Part shown: positions 51,195 to 59,027 of the stretch, piece after piece
How the letters are laid out: every line of letters begins with the position of its first letter
Numbering within the stretch: position 1 is the first letter of the stretch
The notes under the pieces: generated by a model
The model's input: only the letters and a program-made list of their open reading frames with translations
Told to the model about the DNA's origin: nothing
The model's database searches: none
Translations under genes and position numbers: made by a program
Source of the DNA: Bin80 sp965207565
Lineage (GTDB): Bacteria; Bacteroidota; Rhodothermia; Rhodothermales; Bin80
DNA length: 64,000 nucleotides
Direction of reading: 5' to 3'
Assembly: GCA_965207565.1 (NCBI GenBank)
Contig: CBDBMQ010000009.1
Location: 248,001 to 312,000 of the forward strand

Positions 51195-52274
51195 TCATTT
51201 CTCATCGGGCGGAATGAATTTGTACCGGAGAATGATAGGATTACCATAGCTCCCATCGGGAAGTATTTCATTATCGTCAGCTGCGTAAAAGTATCCATTC
51301 CCAGCCGCCTGAGGAAGGGCAGAGGAAATCGTACTGCGTGCCGGAAATTGTTCCGAATTGCTGGCGATGCTTAAACCAAGTTGTTCAATCGCAGGAACAT
51401 CGCTTGAGTGCCACTGAGCATCCAAGTCCCCATAGACGACCATCCGGGTTGACCCATCCAGTGCAAAGAGCCCAATCGTAGACGGATATTCTTTTCGCCG
51501 CCTTCGATGATTTTTGTCATCTGGAGGAGCATCGGACAAATCCTCTGGTCTCCACTCGAAAAAATCGGGTCTGTATTGGATTCCAGCTGAACTGGATCGG
51601 ACGGGTGTCGCGTCCATGCTTTCGACATAAAGATAGTATGGACCATCGTCGAAGCAATCAACAGATCTGCCTGCTTGCCCCACATAGTTCTTGTTCAGAT
51701 AAATCAGGCGTGGTGGTTCAATGAGAATTTCTCCAATCTTCTCAAGCATCGGTGAATACACGTTGGCCGTAGCTTGCTCCTCAATCCAAACCTGTTGCGC
51801 AAATATTGAGTCCTCATAGGTACAAATTGCCTTTGCATAGGGTGTCAATAGTTTGGTGTCTGCATAACAGCTTCCGTCTAAATTGAAGACAACGGCTGGC
51901 CCTGCGAATTGCATGGTGACTATGTGTTCGTTCCCGAGAAAACGGGTACTCCACGGGTAGAAGAACACGTCGTCAGACAGACACGCAAACGCGGAATAAG
52001 ATTGTAGATGGTCGCCTGACGAAGAGAATAGATAGGTTATATTGGCCTGATAGTCCGAAACTAGGATCTCCCCTCTTAGATTGACATCAATAAATATGAT
52101 CTCTCCAATCAGGATAGATGGATCCAGCCGCAGTGTATCCTCCAGCACAAATAATTCATCAAAGGGTACTGTTGGTGAACGAACGGTGTGCACTGCTGAT
52201 TCCTGCGATTGGCAACCCGTCGAAAATAGGACGATCAAGAGGACCAATAGCGGAGCGGGAATCCTATTTCGCAT
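51195..52274 (-). CDS. 6-bladed beta-propeller lipoprotein, copy 1
   Basis: The ATG at 52274 gives 359 residues starting MRNRIPAPLLVLLIVLFSTGC, a lipoprotein signal with lipobox Cys. Blades with IDVNLRGEILVSDYQANITYLFSSSG and STRFLGNEHIVTMQFAGPAVVFNLDG follow. The protein is nearly identical to copy 2 at 54392-55474 (most differences lie near residues 200-340). A longer frame from 52307 was not chosen because the family start and lipobox begin at 52274. The downstream neighbour of the unit is a remnant of a lipoprotein gene truncated by ISNCY copy C. The role is probably binding or transport at the envelope. Confidence 0.85.
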   Translation of the reverse strand: MRNRIPAPLLVLLIVLFSTGCQSQESAVHTVRSPTVPFDELFVLEDTLRLDPSILIGEIIFIDVNLRGEILVSDYQANITYLFSSSGDHLQSYSAFACLSDDVFFYPWSTRFLGNEHIVTMQFAGPAVVFNLDGSCYADTKLLTPYAKAICTYEDSIFAQQVWIEEQATANVYSPMLEKIGEILIEPPRLIYLNKNYVGQAGRSVDCFDDGPYYLYVESMDATPVRSSSAGIQYRPDFFEWRPEDLSDAPPDDKNHRRRRKEYPSTIGLFALDGSTRMVVYGDLDAQWHSSDVPAIEQLGLSIASNSEQFPARSTISSALPQAAGNGYFYAADDNEILPDGSYGNPIILRYKFIPPDEK

Positions 52275-52301
52275 GAAAAATTGCGATCCTGAACTTCTGT
52301 G

Positions 52302-52431
52302 AAACAACTTTGTAGGGTAATGTTAAGTTCAATGGTAGAGTCTGGAAGTATCTTCACAGGCAACTCTTGTCTGTGCCCTGGTGCCGTAACAATCAATGTA
52401 TGCGGACCGGGTGGAACCCGATTCAATACGT
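52302..52431 (-). pseudogene. 3' remnant of the carboxypeptidase-regulatory-like lipoprotein gene
   Basis: The frame MNRVPPGPHTLIVTAPGHRQ, LPVKILPDSTIELNITL is identical in most positions to the end of the intact gene at 55509-55934. The 5' three quarters are cut off by ISNCY copy C. The original stop TAA is now CAA, so the frame runs on into the next gene. It is the upstream partner of propeller copy 1 in the duplicated unit. Confidence 0.88.
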
Positions 52432-54378
52432 AGTGCCTGTCCGAAAACTAAGCATTTTTTGGGAGGTTCGATCTCGTTTTCATCTTTAATTTTTTCAAAA
52501 TCCGGAATTTTACTCTGCGGGTTTGATATCCTTTCTCCCAGTTCACAATTACTGCTCTTGGGCCTGAACATTTGCGCACGGATTCACGTCAATGGAGGCA
52601 AGCTGACGTGAATTTCGTGGGGACTGAATGCAACTCTTCCGACTCCGACCGTGGAGTGGGATCGCACCACCTTCATTTGGTTGGGTCAACTACGCCGCTT
52701 GGCGCCACTCCAGGTACTGGCGTTCCTGCAACAACGCTCCCATGCGACATAGGTTGGTGGCAACCACCGATGCACCGACCGTTCGGGCAAAGCCTGCCTT
52801 GCCTCCTTTGGTACGAATCCGGTCTCCGCCATGCTGCTCTAAACAATTAATCCGGGATTCTACCTGCGCATGTTTGCGGCGCCGTTTCTTAAACTCGGGG
52901 GCGGATTCTCGCGCACGATCCTCTTTCGAGAGTTTTCCCTTCTTGGGAAGAATCACATGCTTCAACCTTGACGTCAGTGCCTTCATGTTCGGCTTGGATG
53001 AATAGCTCCGATCAAAACTCATGGCGTGCACGTTCGGATAGGTCTTCTTGCACTGATCCACCAAGTCCACCGTGAAGGCTACATCACACTCGGTCCACAT
53101 AATCTGCCACATCAGGATGAATCGATGATCATTCTCTATGATGGAGACCGGAACCCCCAACTCGACCTTCTTCCCTCCACTCTTCCCCTTCTGAATCCAA
53201 CGCGTATGGCGGGCATGCAGCGAATAGATCTTCTCATCGGAAGGGATCTTTTCGCCCTTCACCAAACGGCGCTCCACTTGGTCATGAAGCGTCCAGGCCA
53301 GCTCAGAGGCCGATTCCAGACGCGATATCCACGCAGAGTTTGGATCCAACTTCTCAATCTCTTGAAGAACCTGATCACATCGCTGGATGCGCCAGGTGCA
53401 AAGCAAAAGATAGCTCTGCACCGCTTCAAGGTTCTTGGATTTTGCGTTCGTCTCCACAGCCCGGTACGCAGACTGGAGCGATCGCAATAGATGATCAGCC
53501 TGACGCCAACCGGGAAGATCACAGTTCTTGTCCAGTTCGCACACCTCCCAGGCCTTTATGGTCTCCCTGAAAAGCAAGCGGATCGCATCACGTAACATGC
53601 TCGGTCGGAAACTGAACATTCGTTTCCATCACATACGAATCACAGCGAGCCTCCATCGGGGCGTTGGGGTCCTCCCCCCAGTGCCTGCATCCCCACCTCC
53701 ACAATGATCGGATTCAACTCCGCCCAAATCTCCTCGGTGATCAACGAAACATTATCAATGACCGTCTGCAATTCATATTCATACCCGTCTCCAAATTCCG
53801 AATCGTCATGTTGTAACATCTGACGTAGTCGCCGATGTTCATTGGCCTCATCCACTAAGTGATCATAGTCCGTGTTAAGCGCCTGCTTCACAAGTGCCAA
53901 TACAAAGATGCGCCAGTAGTGCATACCCGGGAGCCCCTCGCGTTGACGGGTCGTTTTTCCGATCTTCTGTCGAAGAATTGTGAGGATTTGTTCCAAGTGG
54001 AGTTTACTCTTCCAGATCTGTTGCAATGATCGAAGCACCCTGGCCATATCATGGCGGGATTTGGGGTTGATTTCTATCTGCTCAATCGGGATGACGCCAA
54101 AGGATGGGGCAGGATCAAATTGGTGTCTCATAACAGGGAAAATGGCGATTTTGAAGGTTGAAGATTTTGCCCAAATTCGGGGATCAGTGCGCAAAAATGG
54201 ACGCAATCGCCCCGGAATGAGCCTCTGGAATGGTTCTACGCTGCAAAATCTGAAAAATCGACGTTTTCAAAAAAAAATCTTCGCACAGAATCCATTCCGT
54301 GTATTCAGACGGAAATACCACCCACAACGCTTCCTCGGTAGAATATCAGTGCTGAACTACTATTTTCGGACAGACACT
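52432..54378 (-). mobile_element. ISNCY-like insertion sequence, copy C
   Basis: The left end AGTGCCTGTCCGAAAA and the right end, complement AGTGTCTGTCCGAAAA, are inverted repeats. The length of about 1.95 kb and the sequence are nearly identical to copy B. The four bases outside the ends differ (ACGT left, ACTT right), so there is no target duplication, unlike copies A and B. It sits exactly at the junction of a tandem duplication of the propeller/lipoprotein gene pair. Confidence 0.9.
52690..54131 (-). pseudogene. ISNCY-like transposase, frameshifted twice (copy C)
   Basis: The gene begins at the ATG at 54131 (MRHQFDPAPSFGVIPIEQIE). It has the same break near 53600-53620 as copy B, plus a further one-base insertion in a C/G run near 53672-53680. 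That insertion changes the frame from GEDPNAPMEA to GGGPQRPDGG-stop. The C-terminal frame from 53619 (MLRDAIRLLFRETIKAWEV ... SFDRSYSSK) has an Arg-Ser change where copy B reads RGYSSK. It is probably inactive. Confidence 0.88.
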
Positions 54379-54391
54379 ACTTACACAGCAG

Positions 54392-55474
54392 TCATTCCTC
54401 GTCGGGCGGAATGAATTTGTACCGAAGGATGACGGGATTACCATAGCTCCCGTCGGGAAGTTTTTCATTATCGCCAGCTGCATAAAAGTATCCATTCCCA
54501 GCACCCTGCGGATAGACGGGAGGAATCGTGCTGCGTGCCGGGAATTGTTTCGAATTGCTGGCGATGCTTAGACCGAGTTGCTGTCCACCTGTGTGAGCAT
54601 CGCTTAAGTGCCATTGAGCATCCAAGTCCCCATAGACGACCATCCGGGTTGATCCATTCAACGCAAAGACCGCAATGGTAGACGGATACTCTCTCTGTCG
54701 CCTTAGCTTGTCTTCGTCATCTGGAGGAGCATCGGACAAATCCTCTGGTCTCCACTCGAAAAAATCAGGTCTGTATTGGATTCCAGCTGAACTGGATCGG
54801 ACGGGTATCGCGTCCATACTTTCGGCATAAAGATAGTATGGACCATCGTCGAAGCAATCAATAGTTCTGCCTGCTTGCCCCACAAAGTACATATTCAGAT
54901 TAATCAGGCGTGGTGGTTCAATGAGAATTTCTCCAATCTTCTCAAGCATCGGTGAATACACGTTGGCCGTAGCTTGCTCCTCAATCCAAACCTGTTGCGC
55001 AAATATTGAATCCTCATAGGTACAAATTGCCTTTGCATAGGGTGTCAATAGTTTGGTGTCCGCATAACAGCTTCCGTCTAAATTGAAGACAACGGCTGGC
55101 CCCGAGAATTGCATGGTGACTACGTGTTCGTTTCCGAGGAAACGGGTACTCCATGGATAGAAGAACACGTCGTCAGACAGACACGCAAACGCGGAATAAG
55201 ATTGTAGATGGTCGCCTGACGAAGAGAATAGATAGGTTATATTGGCCTGATAGTCCGAAACTAGGATCTCCCCTCTTAGATTGACATCAATAAATATGAT
55301 CTCTCCAATCAGGATAGATGGATCCAGCCGCAGTGTATCCTCCAGCACAAATAATTCGTCAAAGGGTACAGTTGGTGAACGAACTGTGTGTACTGCTGAT
55401 TCCTGCGATTGGCAGCCCGTCGAAAATAGGACCGTTAAGAAGACCAATAGCGGAGCGGGAATCCTATTTCGCAT
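54392..55474 (-). CDS. 6-bladed beta-propeller lipoprotein, copy 2
   Basis: The ATG at 55474 gives 360 residues with a lipoprotein signal (MRNRIPAPLLVFLTVLFSTGC). It is nearly identical to copy 1, with short variable stretches such as SDAHTGGQQLGLSIASNSKQ near the C-terminus. It lies 34 bases after the carboxypeptidase-regulatory-like lipoprotein gene on the same strand, so the pair is probably co-transcribed. Propeller lipoproteins of this type bind partners at the envelope; the ligand is unknown. The right end of ISNCY copy C lies 14 bases after its stop, replacing whatever terminator it had. Confidence 0.85.
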   Translation of the reverse strand: MRNRIPAPLLVFLTVLFSTGCQSQESAVHTVRSPTVPFDELFVLEDTLRLDPSILIGEIIFIDVNLRGEILVSDYQANITYLFSSSGDHLQSYSAFACLSDDVFFYPWSTRFLGNEHVVTMQFSGPAVVFNLDGSCYADTKLLTPYAKAICTYEDSIFAQQVWIEEQATANVYSPMLEKIGEILIEPPRLINLNMYFVGQAGRTIDCFDDGPYYLYAESMDAIPVRSSSAGIQYRPDFFEWRPEDLSDAPPDDEDKLRRQREYPSTIAVFALNGSTRMVVYGDLDAQWHLSDAHTGGQQLGLSIASNSKQFPARSTIPPVYPQGAGNGYFYAAGDNEKLPDGSYGNPVILRYKFIPPDEE

Positions 55475-55508
55475 GAAAATTGCGATCCTGAACTTCTGTG
55501 AAACAGCT

Positions 55509-55934
55509 TTATAGGGTAATGTTAAGTTCAATGGTAGAGTCTGGAAGTATCTTCACAGGCAACTCTTGTCTGTGCCCTGGTGCCGTAACAATCAATGTAT
55601 GCGGACCGGGTGGAATTCGATTCAATACGTAAGACCCATTTGATGCTGTTGCGGCTCCCAAAGTTAGTCCGTCAATTTGTAGATTGGCTCTACCAACGGG
55701 ATTACCGTCAATGTCTCGAATGAATCCCTCAAGGCTTCCAGTTGACACATCTACCTGTGAAGGTTTCAACGAAGTGGGGTCTTCAGATTTTGAGTCCGAT
55801 AGAGACACACTATCCGAACTCAACATATGTTCAGAGGCGCTATTATCTTGATTTGCAACCTCCTCGGGGTTTTGACAACTGGTTTGAAGAATGAGAAAGA
55901 TGGTTAGAATGCACACCAAGCAGGATCTGGCCAT
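55509..55934 (-). CDS. Carboxypeptidase-regulatory-like lipoprotein
   Basis: This 141-residue protein starts with a lipoprotein signal (MARSCLVCILTIFLILQTSC, Cys20), then a Ser/Asp-rich linker of about 45 residues. One carboxypeptidase-regulatory-like beta-sandwich follows (about 68-141: GSLEGFIRDIDGNPVGRANLQ, GATASNGSYVLNRIPPGPHTL). It is the same fold as the N-terminal plug extension of SusC-like proteins. It probably tethers or positions the downstream propeller lipoprotein. A truncated copy remains at 52302-52431. Confidence 0.82.
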   Translation of the reverse strand: MARSCLVCILTIFLILQTSCQNPEEVANQDNSASEHMLSSDSVSLSDSKSEDPTSLKPSQVDVSTGSLEGFIRDIDGNPVGRANLQIDGLTLGAATASNGSYVLNRIPPGPHTLIVTAPGHRQELPVKILPDSTIELNITL

Positions 55935-56152
55935 GATGATTGATGTATCAGGGATTATTTATTGGATGGGTTATACCACGATTTGTATGGAATGATTGAT
56001 TTGGAGTTCAACCAAATATACTAATGGAAAGAGATTCCCTTGCAGTGAGGGATACGCATTCAGCAAGAGAGGATATGGGCTTAGCGTTCGCATCCGCTGA
56101 AAACCCGGTTCCCAATTTGTATTTTGAGGCCTAAACATTTTTAATTGATCTC

Positions 56153-57661
56153 ATGCCCGGTATCATGTCCAGTAGGTTGGGAGCCTCTGCTCCAGTTACA
56201 TTCTTTCTTTTGATGTCTTGTACAGCATCCGTTTCAACAGGGGTTTTTGACGGACTCACTGATGTTGGAAATCCTTCTCTGAAGGGAAGTCTGACTTATG
56301 ACCGTAATACGGAGGTATATACGGTCACTGGGGGTGGTGCGGATATTTATGGGACCAGTGACGAGTTTTTTTTCGCTTGGAAAGAGGTGACGGGAGACCT
56401 TGTCCTGAAAGCGGATGTAGAATTCACAGACACGACAGGTCACCAGTATCGCAAGGCAGGATGGATGGTGCGTGATAGCCTGGATGCAGACGCTGCCTAT
56501 GTAGATGCTCTGATCCATGCTGATGGGTTGATCGCCTTGCAGTGGCGTTCGGAGCAGGGAGGAGAAACCTATGAAGTCACGACACCGGTTTCCGCTCCGG
56601 CGACACTCCGCCTTGAGCGTACAGCAAATCTGTTCACACTCTATCTGGACAGACCAGCACAGAAAACCGTCGTTGTAGCTAATGTCACGGTAGAGTTACC
56701 GCAAACCGCGTATGCGGGCCTGGTGGTTTGTGCCCACGATTCCACTGCCGAGACAACTGCGCGTTTCGAGAATGTTCATCTGGAAGAGAACGAAGTGGTT
56801 GGCGAGCGAATTGTAGAAAGCACACTCGAAATTATTGATAGCCAGAGTGGTGAGCGCCAGATTGTTCGACAGGCAGAGGAGCATTTTGAAGCTCCCAACT
56901 GGTCGCCGGATTCACTCACACTGCTCTACAATAGCACAGGGCGCCTCTATCATATGCCCTCAACCGGCGGAGAGCCCCAAATGCTTGAGACTCAGTTTGC
57001 TGATCGGTGTAATAATGATCATGGGTACTCCCCTGACGGGACAGAAATTGCACTCAGCCATAACACATCGGATCAGGGGTCTCTGATCTATATCGTGCCT
57101 TCTGCGGGTGGAATGCCCCGGCTAGTTACTGAATTAGGGCCATCCTATTGGCACGGCTGGTCACCAGATGGACAAAAGCTTGTTTATTGTGCACGAAGGA
57201 ATGACAATTTCGATGTGTATGTGATTGGGCGGGATGGGGGCGAAGAAGTGCGGTTGACAGATGCCGAAGGCCTTGATGACGGGCCGGAATACTCCCCGGA
57301 TGGTCAGACGATTTATTTCAACTCTGTTCGCACAGGCCAGATGAAGATCTGGCATATGGATCCAGATGGCGGCAATCAGACACAGGTGACCCCAGACGAT
57401 GAATACGGAGACTGGTTTGCACATCCATCTCCAGATGGCAACTGGATCGTGTTTTTATCCTACGATAAATCTGTAGAAGGACATCCCCCGAATAAGGATG
57501 TAAAGCTCCGAATCATGCCTGCTGGCAGTACACAGGATCCAAGGATCATCGCACACCTGTTTGGTGGGCAGGGAACCATCAATGTCCCGTCATGGAGTCC
57601 GGATAGCCGCCATTTTGCCTTTGTCAGCTATCGCCTGGTTGGTCAGAGTAGTCTGGATTAG
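56153..57661 (+). CDS. TolB-like PD40-repeat lipoprotein with N-terminal lectin-like domain
   Basis: This 502-residue protein has a lipoprotein signal (APVTFFLLMSC), a concanavalin A-like beta-sandwich (about 30-210: WKEVTGDLVLKADVEFTD, RKAGWMVRDSLDADAAYVDALIH) and five to six PD40/WD40-like TolB repeats (about 225-495: APNWSPDSLTLLYNS, HGYSPDGTEIALS, HGWSPDGQKLVYCAR). It resembles proteins that bind or sense carbohydrate on the cell surface. The ATG at 56153 or one four codons later (56165) may be the start. Its 3' end overlaps the opposite sulfatase gene by 38 bases. Confidence 0.85.
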   Translation: MPGIMSSRLGASAPVTFFLLMSCTASVSTGVFDGLTDVGNPSLKGSLTYDRNTEVYTVTGGGADIYGTSDEFFFAWKEVTGDLVLKADVEFTDTTGHQYRKAGWMVRDSLDADAAYVDALIHADGLIALQWRSEQGGETYEVTTPVSAPATLRLERTANLFTLYLDRPAQKTVVVANVTVELPQTAYAGLVVCAHDSTAETTARFENVHLEENEVVGERIVESTLEIIDSQSGERQIVRQAEEHFEAPNWSPDSLTLLYNSTGRLYHMPSTGGEPQMLETQFADRCNNDHGYSPDGTEIALSHNTSDQGSLIYIVPSAGGMPRLVTELGPSYWHGWSPDGQKLVYCARRNDNFDVYVIGRDGGEEVRLTDAEGLDDGPEYSPDGQTIYFNSVRTGQMKIWHMDPDGGNQTQVTPDDEYGDWFAHPSPDGNWIVFLSYDKSVEGHPPNKDVKLRIMPAGSTQDPRIIAHLFGGQGTINVPSWSPDSRHFAFVSYRLVGQSSLD

Positions 57662-59027
57662 GGCGGGGCATCTGCACATCCACTGCGCCTCGCCATGTTT
57701 CCAGCCGGCGCAACAGGTCCCGGGTTAAACCAGGTTCAAATTGACTGATGTCTATGGTTTCTCCCGGATCCGAGTCGAGATCATAAAGCTCGGCGGCATC
57801 GTTCTCGAACCATTCAATGACCTTATATCTCCCGGAACGCACCGCTCCTGAGGGGCGGTTGGCGGAGCCATGATAGTGGGGAAAGTGCCAGTACAGAGTC
57901 CTTTCGGGAGTTGGCGTAGTGAAGAGGTCCATGCCATCCACAACTGCAGGATTTTCAATCCCGGCCAATGCGGTAATGGTTGGGAGAAGGTCATCTGTTG
58001 TGCCCGGCCGGTCCATGGTTGGGGGTAGATCCCGAAGCCCTCGGATAATCAGGGGAATACGGAGTCCACCCTCATACAACCAGCCCTTGCCGGCGCGAAG
58101 GGGCAGATTGGAGGTCGGAGCCCACCTGCGATCTTCGCTCAGTGTGGATAGGCCTCCATTATCAGAAGTGAAGACGACAAGGGTGTTTTTATGAAGTCCT
58201 GTTTTCTCCAATGCCTGCAGGATTTGCCCAACGCTTTCATCCACCGAGGCAATCATGGCTGCATAGGTCGCATGGTCCTGTGTTGTGCGTGTTGCGCCAC
58301 CGAAGAGTTCCCGTTTAAAATCTGTCTGCATATCCGAAGCATGGAAGCGTTGGATATCCCGGGGTTTGGCCTGTATAGGTGTATGCACCCCGTAGTGAGA
58401 CAGTACTAGGAGGAAGGGGTGTTCTCTGTCAGACGTGATCACATCTATGGCAAGGTCCGTGAGCCGGTCTGTCAAATAGGTGCTGTCTGAGTCCGTTTCA
58501 AGGTCGGGCACATTTGAAGCCGGGAAATTTACATTGATGTATGGTGCGAAGTAGGATCCAGGCTGTCCCGCATCATTGGACGCGAGTACCGTTTCAAACC
58601 CCTGATATTCAGGTCCAAAGCCTTCGGTACCCAGGTGCCATTTGCCAATGTAGGCGGTGTTGTAGCCAGCTTCCTGGAAAATGTCTCCCATGGTCATCTC
58701 TTCCAGCGGAAGTGCATGCCGATACTCGGCCTGGAGGAGCCGGTCATTTGCCATCCCGCCAATCCAGTTCGTGATCTGAAGTCGCGCCGGATGCTTACCA
58801 GTCATAATACTGGCACGTGTCGGAGAGCAAACTGGGCTGGAGGCATAAAATTGTGTAAAACGGGTCCCTTCGGCTGCCAACCGATCAATATTGGGCGTCT
58901 GATAAAAAGTGCTTCCATATATGCCGGTATCCTTCCATCCCAAATCGTCAACTAGGATAACCACCACGTTGGGAGGGGCTGCTTCGCATGCGGTCAAACA
59001 AAGGAGCAAAAGACAGAATCGTTTCAA
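57624..59027 (-). CDS. Sulfatase (FGly, Cys-type), lipoprotein
   Basis: This 467-residue protein has a lipoprotein signal (MKRFCLLLLCLTAC) and the sulfatase pattern NVVVILVDDLGWKDTG (Asp27, Asp28), then the active-site CSPTR (67-71) whose Cys67 is converted to formylglycine. The later block FTSDNGGLSTLSEDRRW binds the sulfate or metal. It hydrolyses sulfate esters, probably of polysaccharides. It is shorter than multi-domain sulfatases but complete. Its ATG overlaps the stop of the PhoD-like gene by four bases (ATGA), so the two genes are translationally coupled. The required FGE (formylglycine-generating) enzyme is not in the window. Confidence 0.92.
   Translation of the reverse strand: MKRFCLLLLCLTACEAAPPNVVVILVDDLGWKDTGIYGSTFYQTPNIDRLAAEGTRFTQFYASSPVCSPTRASIMTGKHPARLQITNWIGGMANDRLLQAEYRHALPLEEMTMGDIFQEAGYNTAYIGKWHLGTEGFGPEYQGFETVLASNDAGQPGSYFAPYINVNFPASNVPDLETDSDSTYLTDRLTDLAIDVITSDREHPFLLVLSHYGVHTPIQAKPRDIQRFHASDMQTDFKRELFGGATRTTQDHATYAAMIASVDESVGQILQALEKTGLHKNTLVVFTSDNGGLSTLSEDRRWAPTSNLPLRAGKGWLYEGGLRIPLIIRGLRDLPPTMDRPGTTDDLLPTITALAGIENPAVVDGMDLFTTPTPERTLYWHFPHYHGSANRPSGAVRSGRYKVIEWFENDAAELYDLDSDPGETIDISQFEPGLTRDLLRRLETWRGAVDVQMPRPNPDYSDQPGDS

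Noticed and set aside
52235..52426. 63-codon frame as an independent small gene
   Set aside because: It is the 3' end of the lipoprotein gene truncated by ISNCY copy C, running on because its stop codon changed.
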